This document shows positions 9,148-18,024 of a stretch of DNA of 64,000 bases, in pieces. A model generated the notes under the pieces. That model saw nothing but the letters and a program-made list of their open reading frames with translations. It was not told where the DNA came from and searched no databases. Every line of letters begins with the position of its first letter. Within the stretch, counting starts at the first letter, position 1. The stretch is from Bacillus sp. J33 (GTDB taxonomy: Bacteria > Bacillota > Bacilli > Bacillales > Cytobacillaceae): contig NZ_JAEL01000008.1 in assembly GCF_000518885.1 (NCBI RefSeq), positions 30,974 through 94,973 of the forward strand. Reading direction: 5' to 3'. The position numbers and the translations under genes are program-made.

Positions 9148-10149
9148 ATGAGTGTATTAGTTTTAGGCGGGGCGGGTTATATTGGTTCACACGCTGTCTA
9201 TCAATTAATTGACCAAAATGAAAGGGTTGTCATCATTGATAATCTTGAAACTGGCCACATGGAAGCCATTCATACTGATGCGAAATTTTATAAAGGGGAT
9301 ATACGGAACATCGACTTCCTTCGCTCTGTCTTTGAAAAAGAGGCGATTGATGCCGTCATCCACTTTGCCGCCAATTCACTTGTCGGCGAGTCAATGGAAA
9401 ACCCAATCAAGTATTTTGATAACAATGTGTATGGGACACAGGTCTTGCTTAAAGTAATGGTTGAACACAATGTGAATAAAATTGTCTTCTCTTCGACTGC
9501 CGCAGCATATGGCGAGCCTGAAACCGTCCCGATTACTGAGACAGCCCCAACAAACCCGACCAATGCTTACGGCGAAACGAAGCTCACAATGGAAAAATTA
9601 ATGAAGTGGACTGAGCATGCCTATGGGATTAATTACGTCTCACTCCGTTATTTCAATGTGGCTGGGGCAAGGGAAACTGCAGAAATCGGGGAAGACCATT
9701 GCCCTGAAACTCATCTTATCCCAATCATCCTGCAGACAGCTTTAGGCCAAAGAACGCATATCACCATTTTCGGCGAGGATTATGACACTCCTGATGGCAC
9801 TTGTATCCGGGATTATATCCATGTTGAAGATCTGATCGATGCCCATCTCCTGGCATTAAACTATTTAAGAAAAGACGGAAAAAGCAACATCTTCAACCTT
9901 GGCAGCAGCCAGGGATTTTCGGTAAAGGAAATGATCGAAACAGCAAGAAGCATAACCGGCAAAGAGATTCCGGCTGAAATCGGCCCCCGCAGGGCTGGTG
10001 ATCCAGGCATTTTAATAGCAAGCTCGGAGAAAGCAAAACAAGTATTAGGCTGGAGGCCAGCTCGTACCTCCATTACGAAAATCATCAAGGATGCATGGAA
10101 GTGGCATTCTTCCCATCCAGAAGGCTACAAGAAGGAGGTGTCATCATGA
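9148..10149 (+). CDS. galE: UDP-glucose 4-epimerase
   Basis: A 333-residue short-chain dehydrogenase-type epimerase interconverting UDP-galactose and UDP-glucose. The NAD-binding GGAGYIGSH is at the N-terminus, [10 protein letters not shown] near 122 carries the catalytic Ser/Thr, and the catalytic YGETK follows near 147. I start at the ATG at 9148 because GAGGAG lies eight bases upstream; the GTG three codons earlier is too close to that site. Its stop overlaps the galT start as ATGA. Confidence 0.97.
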   Translation: MSVLVLGGAGYIGSHAVYQLIDQNERVVIIDNLETGHMEAIHTDAKFYKGDIRNIDFLRSVFEKEAIDAVIHFAANSLVGESMENPIKYFDNNVYGTQVLLKVMVEHNVNKIVFSSTAAAYGEPETVPITETAPTNPTNAYGETKLTMEKLMKWTEHAYGINYVSLRYFNVAGARETAEIGEDHCPETHLIPIILQTALGQRTHITIFGEDYDTPDGTCIRDYIHVEDLIDAHLLALNYLRKDGKSNIFNLGSSQGFSVKEMIETARSITGKEIPAEIGPRRAGDPGILIASSEKAKQVLGWRPARTSITKIIKDAWKWHSSHPEGYKKEVSS

Positions 10150-11639
10150 TTTACCAGGATATAGCAGGACTCATTCAAAAAGCATTGGAAATTGAACTGA
10201 TTGAACCTGCTGACCGAATTTATATACGGAACCAGGTAATGAGCTTAATCGGGCTGGAAGTTTTTCCAGATGAAGAAATCCAGCCAGTCAATGACACAAT
10301 CCCAAACCTCGTGGAAAAAATCACTGCTTATGCAGTTGAACAGGGTGTCATAGAAAATGTCTTTGATGGAAAAGAAATTATAGCAGCTAATATCATGAAT
10401 TGCTTTGTGCCGATGCCCTCCATCGTCAACAAGATCTTCAATATGAAGTATCAGGAATCACCGAAAGCGGCTACTGATTACTTTTATAATCTCAGTAAAA
10501 ACAATAATTATATCCAGCTGAACAGAATTGCAAAAAATATTTCCTATAAAGTCAATACAGCTTACGGCCAGATGGATATTACCATTAATTTATCCAAGCC
10601 TGAAAAGGATCCTGAACAAATTAAACGGGAACGTGCAATGAAACAGACTGGGAACTACCCTAAGTGTCTATTGTGTGTTGAGAACGAAGGATACAAAGGG
10701 CGAACCGGTTACCCTGCACGTGCCAACCATAGGATTATCAACATCCCTCTTGAAGGAGAAAACTGGTATTTTCAGTATTCGCCATATGTTTATTATAATG
10801 AACATTCTGTCCTGCTGTCTGAGGAGCATCGCATGATGAAAATAGACAAGGCGACATTCCAGAGATTACTCAGCTTTACGGATAAATTCCCGCATTACTT
10901 CATTGGTTCGAATGCTGACCTTCCCATTGTGGGGGGCTCGATTTTAAGCCACGACCACTATCAGGGCGGGAACTATGAATTTGCGATGACCCGGGCTGGG
11001 GATGCATTCTCTTTTCAGCTGAAGGCCTATCCGGAAATAAAAGCATCAGTTGTAAAATGGCCGATGTCGGTCATCCGTTTAAAAGGAACTGACAGGAAAG
11101 CAATTGCCAGCGCAGCTGATCATATTCTGCACACCTGGAAAGGCTACTCGGATGAAGCGGCAGGTGTATTGGCCTTTACCGGCGATACACCACATAATAC
11201 CATTACGCCAATTGCCAGGAAACGGGATGGCCTCTTTGAACTGGACCTCGTCCTGCGGAACAACCGGACATCAGATGAACATCCACTGGGCATTTTCCAC
11301 CCGCATGCTGATGTTCATCATATAAAAAAGGAAAACATTGGCTTGATTGAAGTCATGGGTCTGGCTGTTTTGCCTCCAAGGTTAAAAGAGGAATTAACTG
11401 AAATCCAGGAATATCTTTTAGGCAATCCAAACAGCGTTGAAGCGTACCATCAACAATGGGCATTAGAGATAAAAGCGGCATATGGAGATATTGCTGACCG
11501 GGAACAGGCAGCATCCATTTTACAGGCGGAACTAGGAAAGAAGTTTGTCAGATGCCTGGAAGATGCAGGCGTATTAAAGGGACAAAATGCTTTTGAAAAA
11601 TTAATAGACTCTCTAAATAAATTGGTGAAAATGACATGA
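10146..11639 (+). CDS. galT: Galactose-1-phosphate uridylyltransferase, class II
   Basis: A 497-residue enzyme of the Firmicutes class II GalT type, larger than and distinct from the 350-residue E. coli type. It exchanges UMP between UDP-glucose and galactose 1-phosphate. The [12 protein letters not shown] segment near residue 260 carries the conserved histidines. The start at 10146 has AAGGAGG nine bases upstream and overlaps the galE stop by ATGA; 17 extra upstream codons are overlap with galE. The stop in turn overlaps the galM start by ATGA, so these three genes are translationally coupled. Confidence 0.96.
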   Translation: MIYQDIAGLIQKALEIELIEPADRIYIRNQVMSLIGLEVFPDEEIQPVNDTIPNLVEKITAYAVEQGVIENVFDGKEIIAANIMNCFVPMPSIVNKIFNMKYQESPKAATDYFYNLSKNNNYIQLNRIAKNISYKVNTAYGQMDITINLSKPEKDPEQIKRERAMKQTGNYPKCLLCVENEGYKGRTGYPARANHRIINIPLEGENWYFQYSPYVYYNEHSVLLSEEHRMMKIDKATFQRLLSFTDKFPHYFIGSNADLPIVGGSILSHDHYQGGNYEFAMTRAGDAFSFQLKAYPEIKASVVKWPMSVIRLKGTDRKAIASAADHILHTWKGYSDEAAGVLAFTGDTPHNTITPIARKRDGLFELDLVLRNNRTSDEHPLGIFHPHADVHHIKKENIGLIEVMGLAVLPPRLKEELTEIQEYLLGNPNSVEAYHQQWALEIKAAYGDIADREQAASILQAELGKKFVRCLEDAGVLKGQNAFEKLIDSLNKLVKMT

Positions 11640-12673
11640 ATATAGTCACGAATAAAATTCTTGGTAAATGGACGGAGTATACGATTTCGAATGACCATGG
11701 CATCAGCGTAAGTGCACTGGACTTCGGCGGGATTATTACGAAAATCATGGCCCCTGATAAAAATGGCAAGCTGGAGAATATCGTCTTAGGCTATAAGGAT
11801 TATCAGGATTATGAGTCAAATCCCCATTATTTTGGTGCCATTATTGGTCGTGTTGCAGGCAGAATCAAAGGAGCTTCCTTTGAACTTGATGGCAGAACAT
11901 ATAACCTTGAAGCAAACAACGGGGAAAACCATCTGCATGGCGGATCGGGAGGCTTTCACCAAATCATCTGGAAGGTCTTTCCCTTTAAAACGGATTCTGA
12001 GGCTGGTTTAAAGCTTACTTATAAAAGCGCTGACGGGGCCGGCGGTTATCCAGGCAATCTTGACATAACCGTTATCTATACTCTGAACAATGAGCAGCTT
12101 ATAATCGATTACCTGGCAACCACTGACCAAACAACTCCAATCTCGTTAACGAATCATTCTTACTTTAATTTAAGCGGGAATTTAAAGAATACGATCCATG
12201 ATCACCGTGTTACGATTGACAGCAGCAGGTTTGTTGAATTCGACAAGGACTTAATTCCAACCGGAAAATTGGCTGATGTGGAAGGAACTCCATTTGATTT
12301 TCGCAGCGGCCGTATTCTCCGCACCGGATTTGACCACTGCTTTGAGCAGAACCTGATTGTTGGGAATGGCTATGACCATTATTTCCTTTTTGATCATACT
12401 TCAGAATTCCAGGCAATCATTGAAGAGCCTGACAGCGGACGCATGATATCAGTTAAAACAAATCAGCCAGGTTTGGTCATGTATACCGCAAATGCTCTTG
12501 AGAACGGATTGCAGCTGACAGAAAGCATATCCCGTAAACATCATGGTGTCTGCCTTGAAACCCAAGGCTCACCCGCTTCATTGTACAATGATAATTTCCC
12601 GGGTATCCTGCTAAATGCCGGAGATCGTTATGAGAAACAGACTATCTTTACCTTTCAGGTACTAAAAAAGTAA
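11636..12673 (+). CDS. galM: Aldose 1-epimerase (galactose mutarotase)
   Basis: A 345-residue beta-sandwich mutarotase converting beta- to alpha-galactose for GalK. Visible are the substrate-binding GRVAGRI and NGENHLHGG (about 76 and 95), the catalytic histidine segment LTNHSYFNLSG near 175 and the catalytic glutamate in GVCLETQG near 304. Coupled to galT by an ATGA overlap. It ends 7 bp before a strong terminator shared with the convergent ROK gene. Confidence 0.96.
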   Translation: MNIVTNKILGKWTEYTISNDHGISVSALDFGGIITKIMAPDKNGKLENIVLGYKDYQDYESNPHYFGAIIGRVAGRIKGASFELDGRTYNLEANNGENHLHGGSGGFHQIIWKVFPFKTDSEAGLKLTYKSADGAGGYPGNLDITVIYTLNNEQLIIDYLATTDQTTPISLTNHSYFNLSGNLKNTIHDHRVTIDSSRFVEFDKDLIPTGKLADVEGTPFDFRSGRILRTGFDHCFEQNLIVGNGYDHYFLFDHTSEFQAIIEEPDSGRMISVKTNQPGLVMYTANALENGLQLTESISRKHHGVCLETQGSPASLYNDNFPGILLNAGDRYEKQTIFTFQVLKK

Positions 12674-12679
12674 CATAAA

Positions 12680-12715
12680 AGGCTGAGCCTTTATAAAAAA
12701 GGTTCAGCCTATTTT
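12680..12715. terminator. Bidirectional terminator between galM and ROK gene
   Basis: 10-bp stem aggctgagcc / ggttcagcct with one G-U pair, an A-rich loop, and T-rich flanks usable in both directions. The last codons of the ROK gene lie inside it. Confidence 0.85.
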
Positions 12716-13882
12716 TGCAACTGGATCAAACAGTTCAACCAGCAGCAATGATACAGCACCTAATAATGTGGCATCATCCCCCAGTCTTGTGAACGATATA
12801 TCCGTTTCTCTTGCTTCATCTGTTAATACTTTTTGATGGATCATTTCTAGCAGAGGCGGCTTAATGAATCTTTCGCTCTTCATTACCCCTCCGCCTAATA
12901 CGATTTTTCCCGGGTTAACCAAATGAATTAAATTTGTTATACCGATTCCGAGAATCTTGCCAGTTTCCTGAAGCAGCTCGATACATGGTTCATTGCCTTT
13001 TTCAGCCATCTCAAATATTTCCTTGCCTGTCAGTTTTCCAGATATCCCTTTTATCTGTTTTGCTGCCCGCTCTGCGATTGCCTCGCCGCTCACTAAAGTC
13101 TGGAGGCAGCCACGGTTCCCGCATTCACATATCTCACCGTTCATATCAATGGTCATATGCCCTAATTCACCGGCAATCCCCTGTGCACCATGATATAAAT
13201 TACCGTTCATCACTACACCAGCACCTACACCACGCCCGACATTGACAGCGACCATGCTGTCGACATCACCATGTCCCCCGAACCGCGATTCTCCAAGTGC
13301 CATAGCTCGTGCATCATTTTCTACCTTTACAGTTAAGTTAAATTCTTTCTCTAAAACTTCTTTAATAGGAATATTTTTCAACTTCAAAATCGGCGCCACA
13401 AGTGAGGTTCCTGTTTCGACATCCACTACCCCGTGCATCGCAATGCCAATCCCAATGATTTTTTCCTGATCTGTCTTGGATATATTCAAAATTTTATATA
13501 TGATATCCTTTAAAGCAGAAACGAACTGCTCATTTGTTAACGGCTTTGCAAGCAAGCTCGAAGTCCGCTGAAGAATTTCACCTGTCAAATCACTAAGTAT
13601 ACATTCCACTCTTTCGGGCCCGGCATCGACACCAATTACATAAAAAGCTCCTGCATTGATATGCAGCATTGTAGGTTTACGTCCCCCGCTTGAATGGCCA
13701 AGCGTGCTTTCCTTTACCAAACCCTGGTCGATCAGTTCCTTCACTATGCTGCTGACTGTCGGAGGGGTCAAACTGGTTTCTTTCGCAATCTGCGCCCGTG
13801 ATATAGGCTCAGATGTACGGATTTTATTTAAGATGATTGATTTATTAACAGACTTCATTAACTGAAATGTTCCGCGCTGCAT
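12704..13882 (-). CDS. ROK family transcriptional repressor
   Basis: A 392-residue XylR/NagC-type repressor: a winged-helix DNA-binding domain at residues 10-75 (SRAQIAKETSLTPPTVSSIV is the recognition part) followed by a ROK sugar-sensing domain. The ROK zinc site is intact: ELGHM, then CECGNRGCLQ near residues 245-262. VGRGVGAGVV is the nucleotide-like loop. It lies convergent to the gal operon, and an exact 20-bp copy of a sequence upstream of galK lies upstream of its own start, so autoregulation and control of gal are likely. The effector is inferred to be galactose or a derivative. Confidence 0.88.
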   Translation of the reverse strand: MQRGTFQLMKSVNKSIILNKIRTSEPISRAQIAKETSLTPPTVSSIVKELIDQGLVKESTLGHSSGGRKPTMLHINAGAFYVIGVDAGPERVECILSDLTGEILQRTSSLLAKPLTNEQFVSALKDIIYKILNISKTDQEKIIGIGIAMHGVVDVETGTSLVAPILKLKNIPIKEVLEKEFNLTVKVENDARAMALGESRFGGHGDVDSMVAVNVGRGVGAGVVMNGNLYHGAQGIAGELGHMTIDMNGEICECGNRGCLQTLVSGEAIAERAAKQIKGISGKLTGKEIFEMAEKGNEPCIELLQETGKILGIGITNLIHLVNPGKIVLGGGVMKSERFIKPPLLEMIHQKVLTDEARETDISFTRLGDDATLLGAVSLLLVELFDPVAKIG

Positions 13883-13930
13883 AGAAAATCCTCCAAAAAT
13901 TAATTCATATGTGTTATTATATCACACGGA

Positions 13931-13950
13931 AACTTAATTAAATTAATTAA
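13931..13950. promoter_or_regulatory. Operator-like site upstream of the ROK repressor
   Basis: Exact copy of the 20-bp aacttaattaaattaattaa found at 7884-7903, placed 49 bp before the regulator start. A shared site in front of the regulator and its presumed target operon is the usual layout for autoregulated ROK repressors. Confidence 0.65.
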
Positions 13951-14347
13951 TAAAATAATATAATGAAGGTAGAGGAGTCACGTGAGCACATCACAGATGT
14001 TTTTAATAGGCATTCATGCATCCTGAGGTTTAGCCAGCACTATGGCAGGCTTGTTCTTACATCTTTGTGAAGACTTTCAAAAGATGTAACAATAAACGAT
14101 AAGCATTATTATTCCTTTCTTTATAATAGGCCAAAAGTATATAGACTTATTTCTCATCACGAAAAGCGCTAAAGTTGTTTTACTTTAACGCTCTTCTTTT
14201 TATCTAAACGCACTAAAAATTGAAGTATTTTTATTAATTCCTCTGCCAAATCCACAGGAAATTCTTTTAGGAAATCTCTCAAAAGTTGTTTTCTTTAATC
14301 TTTTTTAACTGAACAAAATCCTTTTATTTAAGCGGATAAACTTAATC
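13951..14347. other. Gene-poor stretch with a terminator-like hairpin
   Basis: No gene found. Near 14164-14191 there is a 10-bp stem with one mismatch (agcgctaaag / ctttaacgct) followed by a T-rich run, which looks like a plus-strand terminator without an obvious gene in front. A GTG with a GAGGAG ribosome site near 13980 opens only 14 codons and may be a gene remnant. Confidence 0.4.
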
Positions 14348-15130
14348 TTACCTTGCCAGCCAACCGCCGTCAATCGCTAAAATATGCCCGTTCATATAAT
14401 CAGAGGCTCTGCTTGCTAAGAATACGGCAACACCCATTAAGTCAGATGGGTCCGCCCATCGGCCGGCTGGAATTCTGGATAGAATTTCTGCATTACGCTT
14501 TTCATCCGCACGGATAGGTGCCGTGTTAGCGGTTGCAACATATCCAGGGGCGATGGCATTGATTTGAATATTATATTCCGCCAATTCATTTGCAAAGGCT
14601 TTGGTTAGACCCGCAACGGCATGCTTACTGGCTGTATACGGAGGTACAAATTTTCCTCCCTGAAAAGATAGCATCGAAGCAATATTGATGATTTTCCCGC
14701 TCTTCTGCTTAACCATCACTTTTGCTACTTCCTGGCTCAATAGATATAAAGAATTCAAGTTGGTCTCTATGACCGCATCCCAGTCTTCTTCGTTATATTC
14801 CAAGAGTGGAGCGCGACGGATGGTTCCAGCATTGTTTACTAAAATATCTATCTTACCGTATACTTCTAAGCACTTATCTGTAACTGCTTTTAGTGCTTCT
14901 CTCTTCGTCAGATCCGCCTGGAAAAACTCTGCTCTGCGCCCTGTTTCTTCAATTAATTGCTTAGTCTGAGCCCAATTGTCGTTCCGAGCTACAATAAATA
15001 TGTCAGCGCCAGCTTTAGCCAGAGCTACCGCATACCCTTGACCTAATCCTGAATTACCTCCTGTAACAATGGCCACTTTATCTTTTAGGCTAAAAAAATC
15101 CAGTGAAAATGATTGAAGATCGTTTCCCAT
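14348..15130 (-). CDS. kduD: 2-deoxy-D-gluconate 3-dehydrogenase (SDR)
   Basis: A 260-residue short-chain dehydrogenase reducing 2,5-diketo-3-deoxygluconate to 2-keto-3-deoxygluconate with NAD(P)H. Motifs: TGGNSGLGQGYA cofactor loop near residue 23, NNAGTIRRAPLLE near 97, catalytic S-M-L and YTASK near 152-169. The start has GGGAGG nine bases upstream. Last gene of the uronate locus, 30 bp after kduI, so the two are co-transcribed. Together with KduI it processes the unsaturated uronic acid released by the GH88 enzyme. Confidence 0.93.
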   Translation of the reverse strand: MGNDLQSFSLDFFSLKDKVAIVTGGNSGLGQGYAVALAKAGADIFIVARNDNWAQTKQLIEETGRRAEFFQADLTKREALKAVTDKCLEVYGKIDILVNNAGTIRRAPLLEYNEEDWDAVIETNLNSLYLLSQEVAKVMVKQKSGKIINIASMLSFQGGKFVPPYTASKHAVAGLTKAFANELAEYNIQINAIAPGYVATANTAPIRADEKRNAEILSRIPAGRWADPSDLMGVAVFLASRASDYMNGHILAIDGGWLAR

Positions 15131-15160
15131 CGGTTATAACCTCCCCTTTTAATAGGATTC

Positions 15161-15991
15161 TTATCTCAATTCTTCCATCTTAATATGATCCATGTCACTA
15201 TACGTGATGTTTTCGCCGCACATTCCCCAAATAAAGGTGTAGTTGCTTGTTGCTGTTCCAGTGTGGATTGACCAGCTGGGAGAGATTGCTGCTTGTTCAT
15301 TTTTCATTACTAAATGTCTTGTTTCATCTGGCTTGCCCATAAAATGGAATACACGTGTTTCTGGCTCCATATCAAAGTACAAATAAACTTCCATACGGCG
15401 TTCGTGGGTATGACAAGGCATTGTATTCCAAACACTTCCCGGAGCAAGCATCGTTAACCCCATTTGCAGCTGACAGCTCTGACAAACATTCGGGTGAACA
15501 TATTGATAGATTTTCCGCTCATTTAATGTAGAGGAGTCGCCCAACTGTAATGGGTCAATTTTGTTAATATCAATTTTGACCGTTGGATAGGTGTGGTGCG
15601 CCGGAGTTGAATTAATATAAAATTTTGCCGGATTATTAGCATTCTTGGAACGAAATAGCACTTCCTTTGTTCCTTTTCCCACGTATAAACCGTCACGCAT
15701 CTGCATATCGTATTCGGTTCCATCAAGAATCACAGAACCTTCACCGCCAATATTAATGATTCCCAATTCGCGGCGTTCTAAGAAATATTCAACGCCCAAT
15801 TCTTTATCCAGCTTTATAGTTAGTTCTTTATATGCAGGGGTGACACCGCCAAAAATCATTCGATCATTATGGGTATAGGTCAAGTGCACTTGACCTGATT
15901 CAAAAAGTGTTTCAACCAGAAATTCCCTTCTTAAATCATCTGTTGTATATTTTTTAATATCTTCGGGGTGTGTAGCATAGCGAGTTTCCAT
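15161..15991 (-). CDS. kduI: 5-dehydro-4-deoxy-D-glucuronate isomerase
   Basis: A 276-residue cupin-fold isomerase turning 4-deoxy-L-threo-5-hexosulose uronate into 2,5-diketo-3-deoxygluconate. The zinc ligands are in PCHTHERRMEVYLYF near residue 200. The protein begins METRYATHPEDIKKYTTDDL as in other family members. I start at the ATG at 15991, with AAGGAG nine bases upstream; the open frame runs 49 codons further only because repeat R4 is read through. Coupled with kduD downstream and separated from kdgK upstream by that repeat. Confidence 0.95.
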   Translation of the reverse strand: METRYATHPEDIKKYTTDDLRREFLVETLFESGQVHLTYTHNDRMIFGGVTPAYKELTIKLDKELGVEYFLERRELGIINIGGEGSVILDGTEYDMQMRDGLYVGKGTKEVLFRSKNANNPAKFYINSTPAHHTYPTVKIDINKIDPLQLGDSSTLNERKIYQYVHPNVCQSCQLQMGLTMLAPGSVWNTMPCHTHERRMEVYLYFDMEPETRVFHFMGKPDETRHLVMKNEQAAISPSWSIHTGTATSNYTFIWGMCGENITYSDMDHIKMEELR

Positions 15992-16015
15992 TATTCCCAT
16001 CTCCTTTTTATAATT

Positions 16016-16260
16016 AGGCTCTGTTAAATTTGGCTGTTGATTTCCGCTCCAGGTACTCGCTTTCCGCGGGCGGTCCGACGCTCCTCGGTGCATTCGCACC
16101 TGCGGGGTCTCCCTTTGATCCGCACGCCCGCAGGACATTGAATAAGCTTCCCCGAATTAATACCTCTTCGTAAGGAAATGCGGTAGCATTTTCGAGGAGC
16201 TCGTACCTTCCGCTCCAATCAACAGGGTGCTAAAATCATCATTGGGCTTTAACATAGCCT
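16016..16260. repeat. MITE-like repeat inside the uronate operon (R4)
   Basis: 245 bp with good terminal inverted repeats (aggctctgttaaa, and its complement ending at 16260 with one mismatch). The GC-rich core palindrome (tttccgcgggcggtccgacg and partner) matches the other copies, and the cctcttcgtaaggaaatgcgg insert matches copy R2. It lies between kdgK and kduI, where a continuous operon would be expected, and ends 8 bp from kduI's ribosome site. Confidence 0.85.
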
Positions 16261-16281
16261 ATAATTAAAATATTAAAAATA

Positions 16282-17295
16282 TTATCTAGCAATTTTTCCT
16301 TGTTCACTTACAAGAAATTGGTGTACTTCTTCTTTCGTAAAGCAATTGCAATCACCATGAACTGTGTGCTTTAAGGCTGATGCTGCAGTTGCAAAAGCAA
16401 TCATTTCCTGCGGGGGGAGGTCTTCTAAAAAGCCAGATAAAGCTCCAGCAGCAAATGCGTCTCCGCCTCCAACACGATCAACAATTGGCTCAATACCGTG
16501 AATTTTGGATTGATAAAGCTCTCCGGCTACAAACAAATTCCCTTGCAGTTTATTGCTTGAAGCCGAGATGGATGTCCGAAATGTTGAACAGATATATTCA
16601 ATATTAGGGTATTTTTCTCGTATTCTTTGATAATAGTATTTCAATCTTTCATCCGCGGGAATGGAAGCATCAGCCTTATCAAATCCAAGGATGTGAATCG
16701 CGTCCAATTCTCCGCAAAAACAAAAATCGGCATATGGCAGCAATGGTTTGATTGCCTCAGAAGCTTCTTGATGACTCCAGAGTTTTGCCCGATAATTAAA
16801 ATCAAAGCTAATTTTCACACCCAATTCCTTTGCCTTTTTTATCGCAAGAAAAGTGAGTTCTCTTAAATTAGAGGATAGTGCAAGGGTTATTCCAGACACA
16901 TGAAACAGTGCTGCCCCTTTTAACATTTCTTCAATTTGAGCCTCTTCCAATGATAACTGTGAAAAACTGGAGTACTTACGGTCGTAAATGACTTGCGGCC
17001 CTCTTTCACCAACCCCAGTTTCCAAATAATAAGTTCCTAAACGCTCTCCGCCTTTTTGTAAAAAATCAGTACGAACGCCATTGGATTGTAAATGCTTCTT
17101 TACAGCTTCTCCCAACGGATTATTCGGAACTTTACTTATAAAATAAGTCTCATAGCCAAAATGCGCTAAAGACACTGCAACATTGGCCTCAGCACCGCCA
17201 TAATGAACGGTAAGGATATCGGCTTGATTTAAACGTATTCCTGATTGTGTAGAAAAGCGCAGTAAAATTTCTCCCAGTGTAACGACCTTTTTCAT
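16282..17295 (-). CDS. kdgK: 2-dehydro-3-deoxygluconokinase (PfkB family)
   Basis: A 337-residue ribokinase-type sugar kinase making 2-keto-3-deoxy-6-phosphogluconate. The first PfkB signature YGGAEANVAVSLAHFG is at residues 32-47. The second, DRVGGGDAFAAGALSGFLE, near 272-290, contains the catalytic aspartate. Start ATG overlaps the stop of kdgA by four bases. With KdgA it forms the last two steps of the route from unsaturated uronate to pyruvate. Confidence 0.93.
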   Translation of the reverse strand: MKKVVTLGEILLRFSTQSGIRLNQADILTVHYGGAEANVAVSLAHFGYETYFISKVPNNPLGEAVKKHLQSNGVRTDFLQKGGERLGTYYLETGVGERGPQVIYDRKYSSFSQLSLEEAQIEEMLKGAALFHVSGITLALSSNLRELTFLAIKKAKELGVKISFDFNYRAKLWSHQEASEAIKPLLPYADFCFCGELDAIHILGFDKADASIPADERLKYYYQRIREKYPNIEYICSTFRTSISASSNKLQGNLFVAGELYQSKIHGIEPIVDRVGGGDAFAAGALSGFLEDLPPQEMIAFATAASALKHTVHGDCNCFTKEEVHQFLVSEQGKIAR

Positions 17296-17945
17296 TTTAA
17301 AGCCTCTCTTGCTTCCTGGACTTTTTTAACATATTGGCTGGCATAATAGGTGATTTTTCCATAATCACCTGTTTTTGCAGGTGCGACAAGGCTGCCTCCT
17401 ACTCCAACAGCAGCACAGCCATTTTTGATCCATTGATCCACATTATCAAGATTGACTCCACCGGTAGGCATAATGTTTACCTGTGGAAGCGGAGGTTTAA
17501 TTGCCTTGATAAACTCAGGAGCAAATGTATTACTGGGGAATAATTTAATCATTTCGGCCCCAAATTGTAACGCGTTTTTCATTTCCGTTATGGTCATACA
17601 TCCAGGCATATATGGAACCTGATACAAATTGCAGAGTTTGGCTGATTCCTCATCAAAGCATGGGCTTACGATAAATTTCGCACCGGCTAAAATGGCAATC
17701 CTCGCGGTAGCTGCATCTAGAACAGTCCCCGCTCCAATCACTATCTCTTGGTGGCCAGCATAGTTAGAAGCCAATGCTTTGATAACCTCATCAGCATTTT
17801 GGGTGGTAAAGGTGATCTCTATTCCAGTAACTCCCCCCTTTATACAAGCTTCAGAGATTTGTAAGGCCTCCCCGGCGGAATCGGCCCTGACAACGGCAAC
17901 CACTCCACATCCAGTAATCCTATTTAACACCTCTTGTTTGTTCAT
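17292..17945 (-). CDS. kdgA: KDPG / 4-hydroxy-2-oxoglutarate aldolase
   Basis: A 217-residue class I aldolase that splits 2-keto-3-deoxy-6-phosphogluconate into pyruvate and glyceraldehyde 3-phosphate. Family motifs: GVTGIEITFTT near 40, IGAGTVLD near 75, the Schiff-base lysine in EMIKLFPSN near 137, and MPTGGVNLDN near 163. First of the kdgA-kdgK pair; there are 79 bp between it and the GH35 gene upstream, enough for a separate promoter or simple read-through. Confidence 0.94.
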   Translation of the reverse strand: MNKQEVLNRITGCGVVAVVRADSAGEALQISEACIKGGVTGIEITFTTQNADEVIKALASNYAGHQEIVIGAGTVLDAATARIAILAGAKFIVSPCFDEESAKLCNLYQVPYMPGCMTITEMKNALQFGAEMIKLFPSNTFAPEFIKAIKPPLPQVNIMPTGGVNLDNVDQWIKNGCAAVGVGGSLVAPAKTGDYGKITYYASQYVKKVQEAREALK

Positions 17946-18024
17946 AAAATCCCTCCCTGCTTAAATACTGCACTATTATTCTTTAAAAACTGCCATCCTT
18001 TAAATAAATGGATAAGAATTCAAA

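Noticed and set aside
14160..14195. Hairpin with T-rich tail as end of a small RNA
   Set aside because: No promoter or conserved partner seen; mentioned only within the gene-poor stretch.
15992..16138. 49 extra N-terminal codons in frame with kduI
   Set aside because: They lie in repeat R4, and KduI proteins start METRYATHP as found at 15991.
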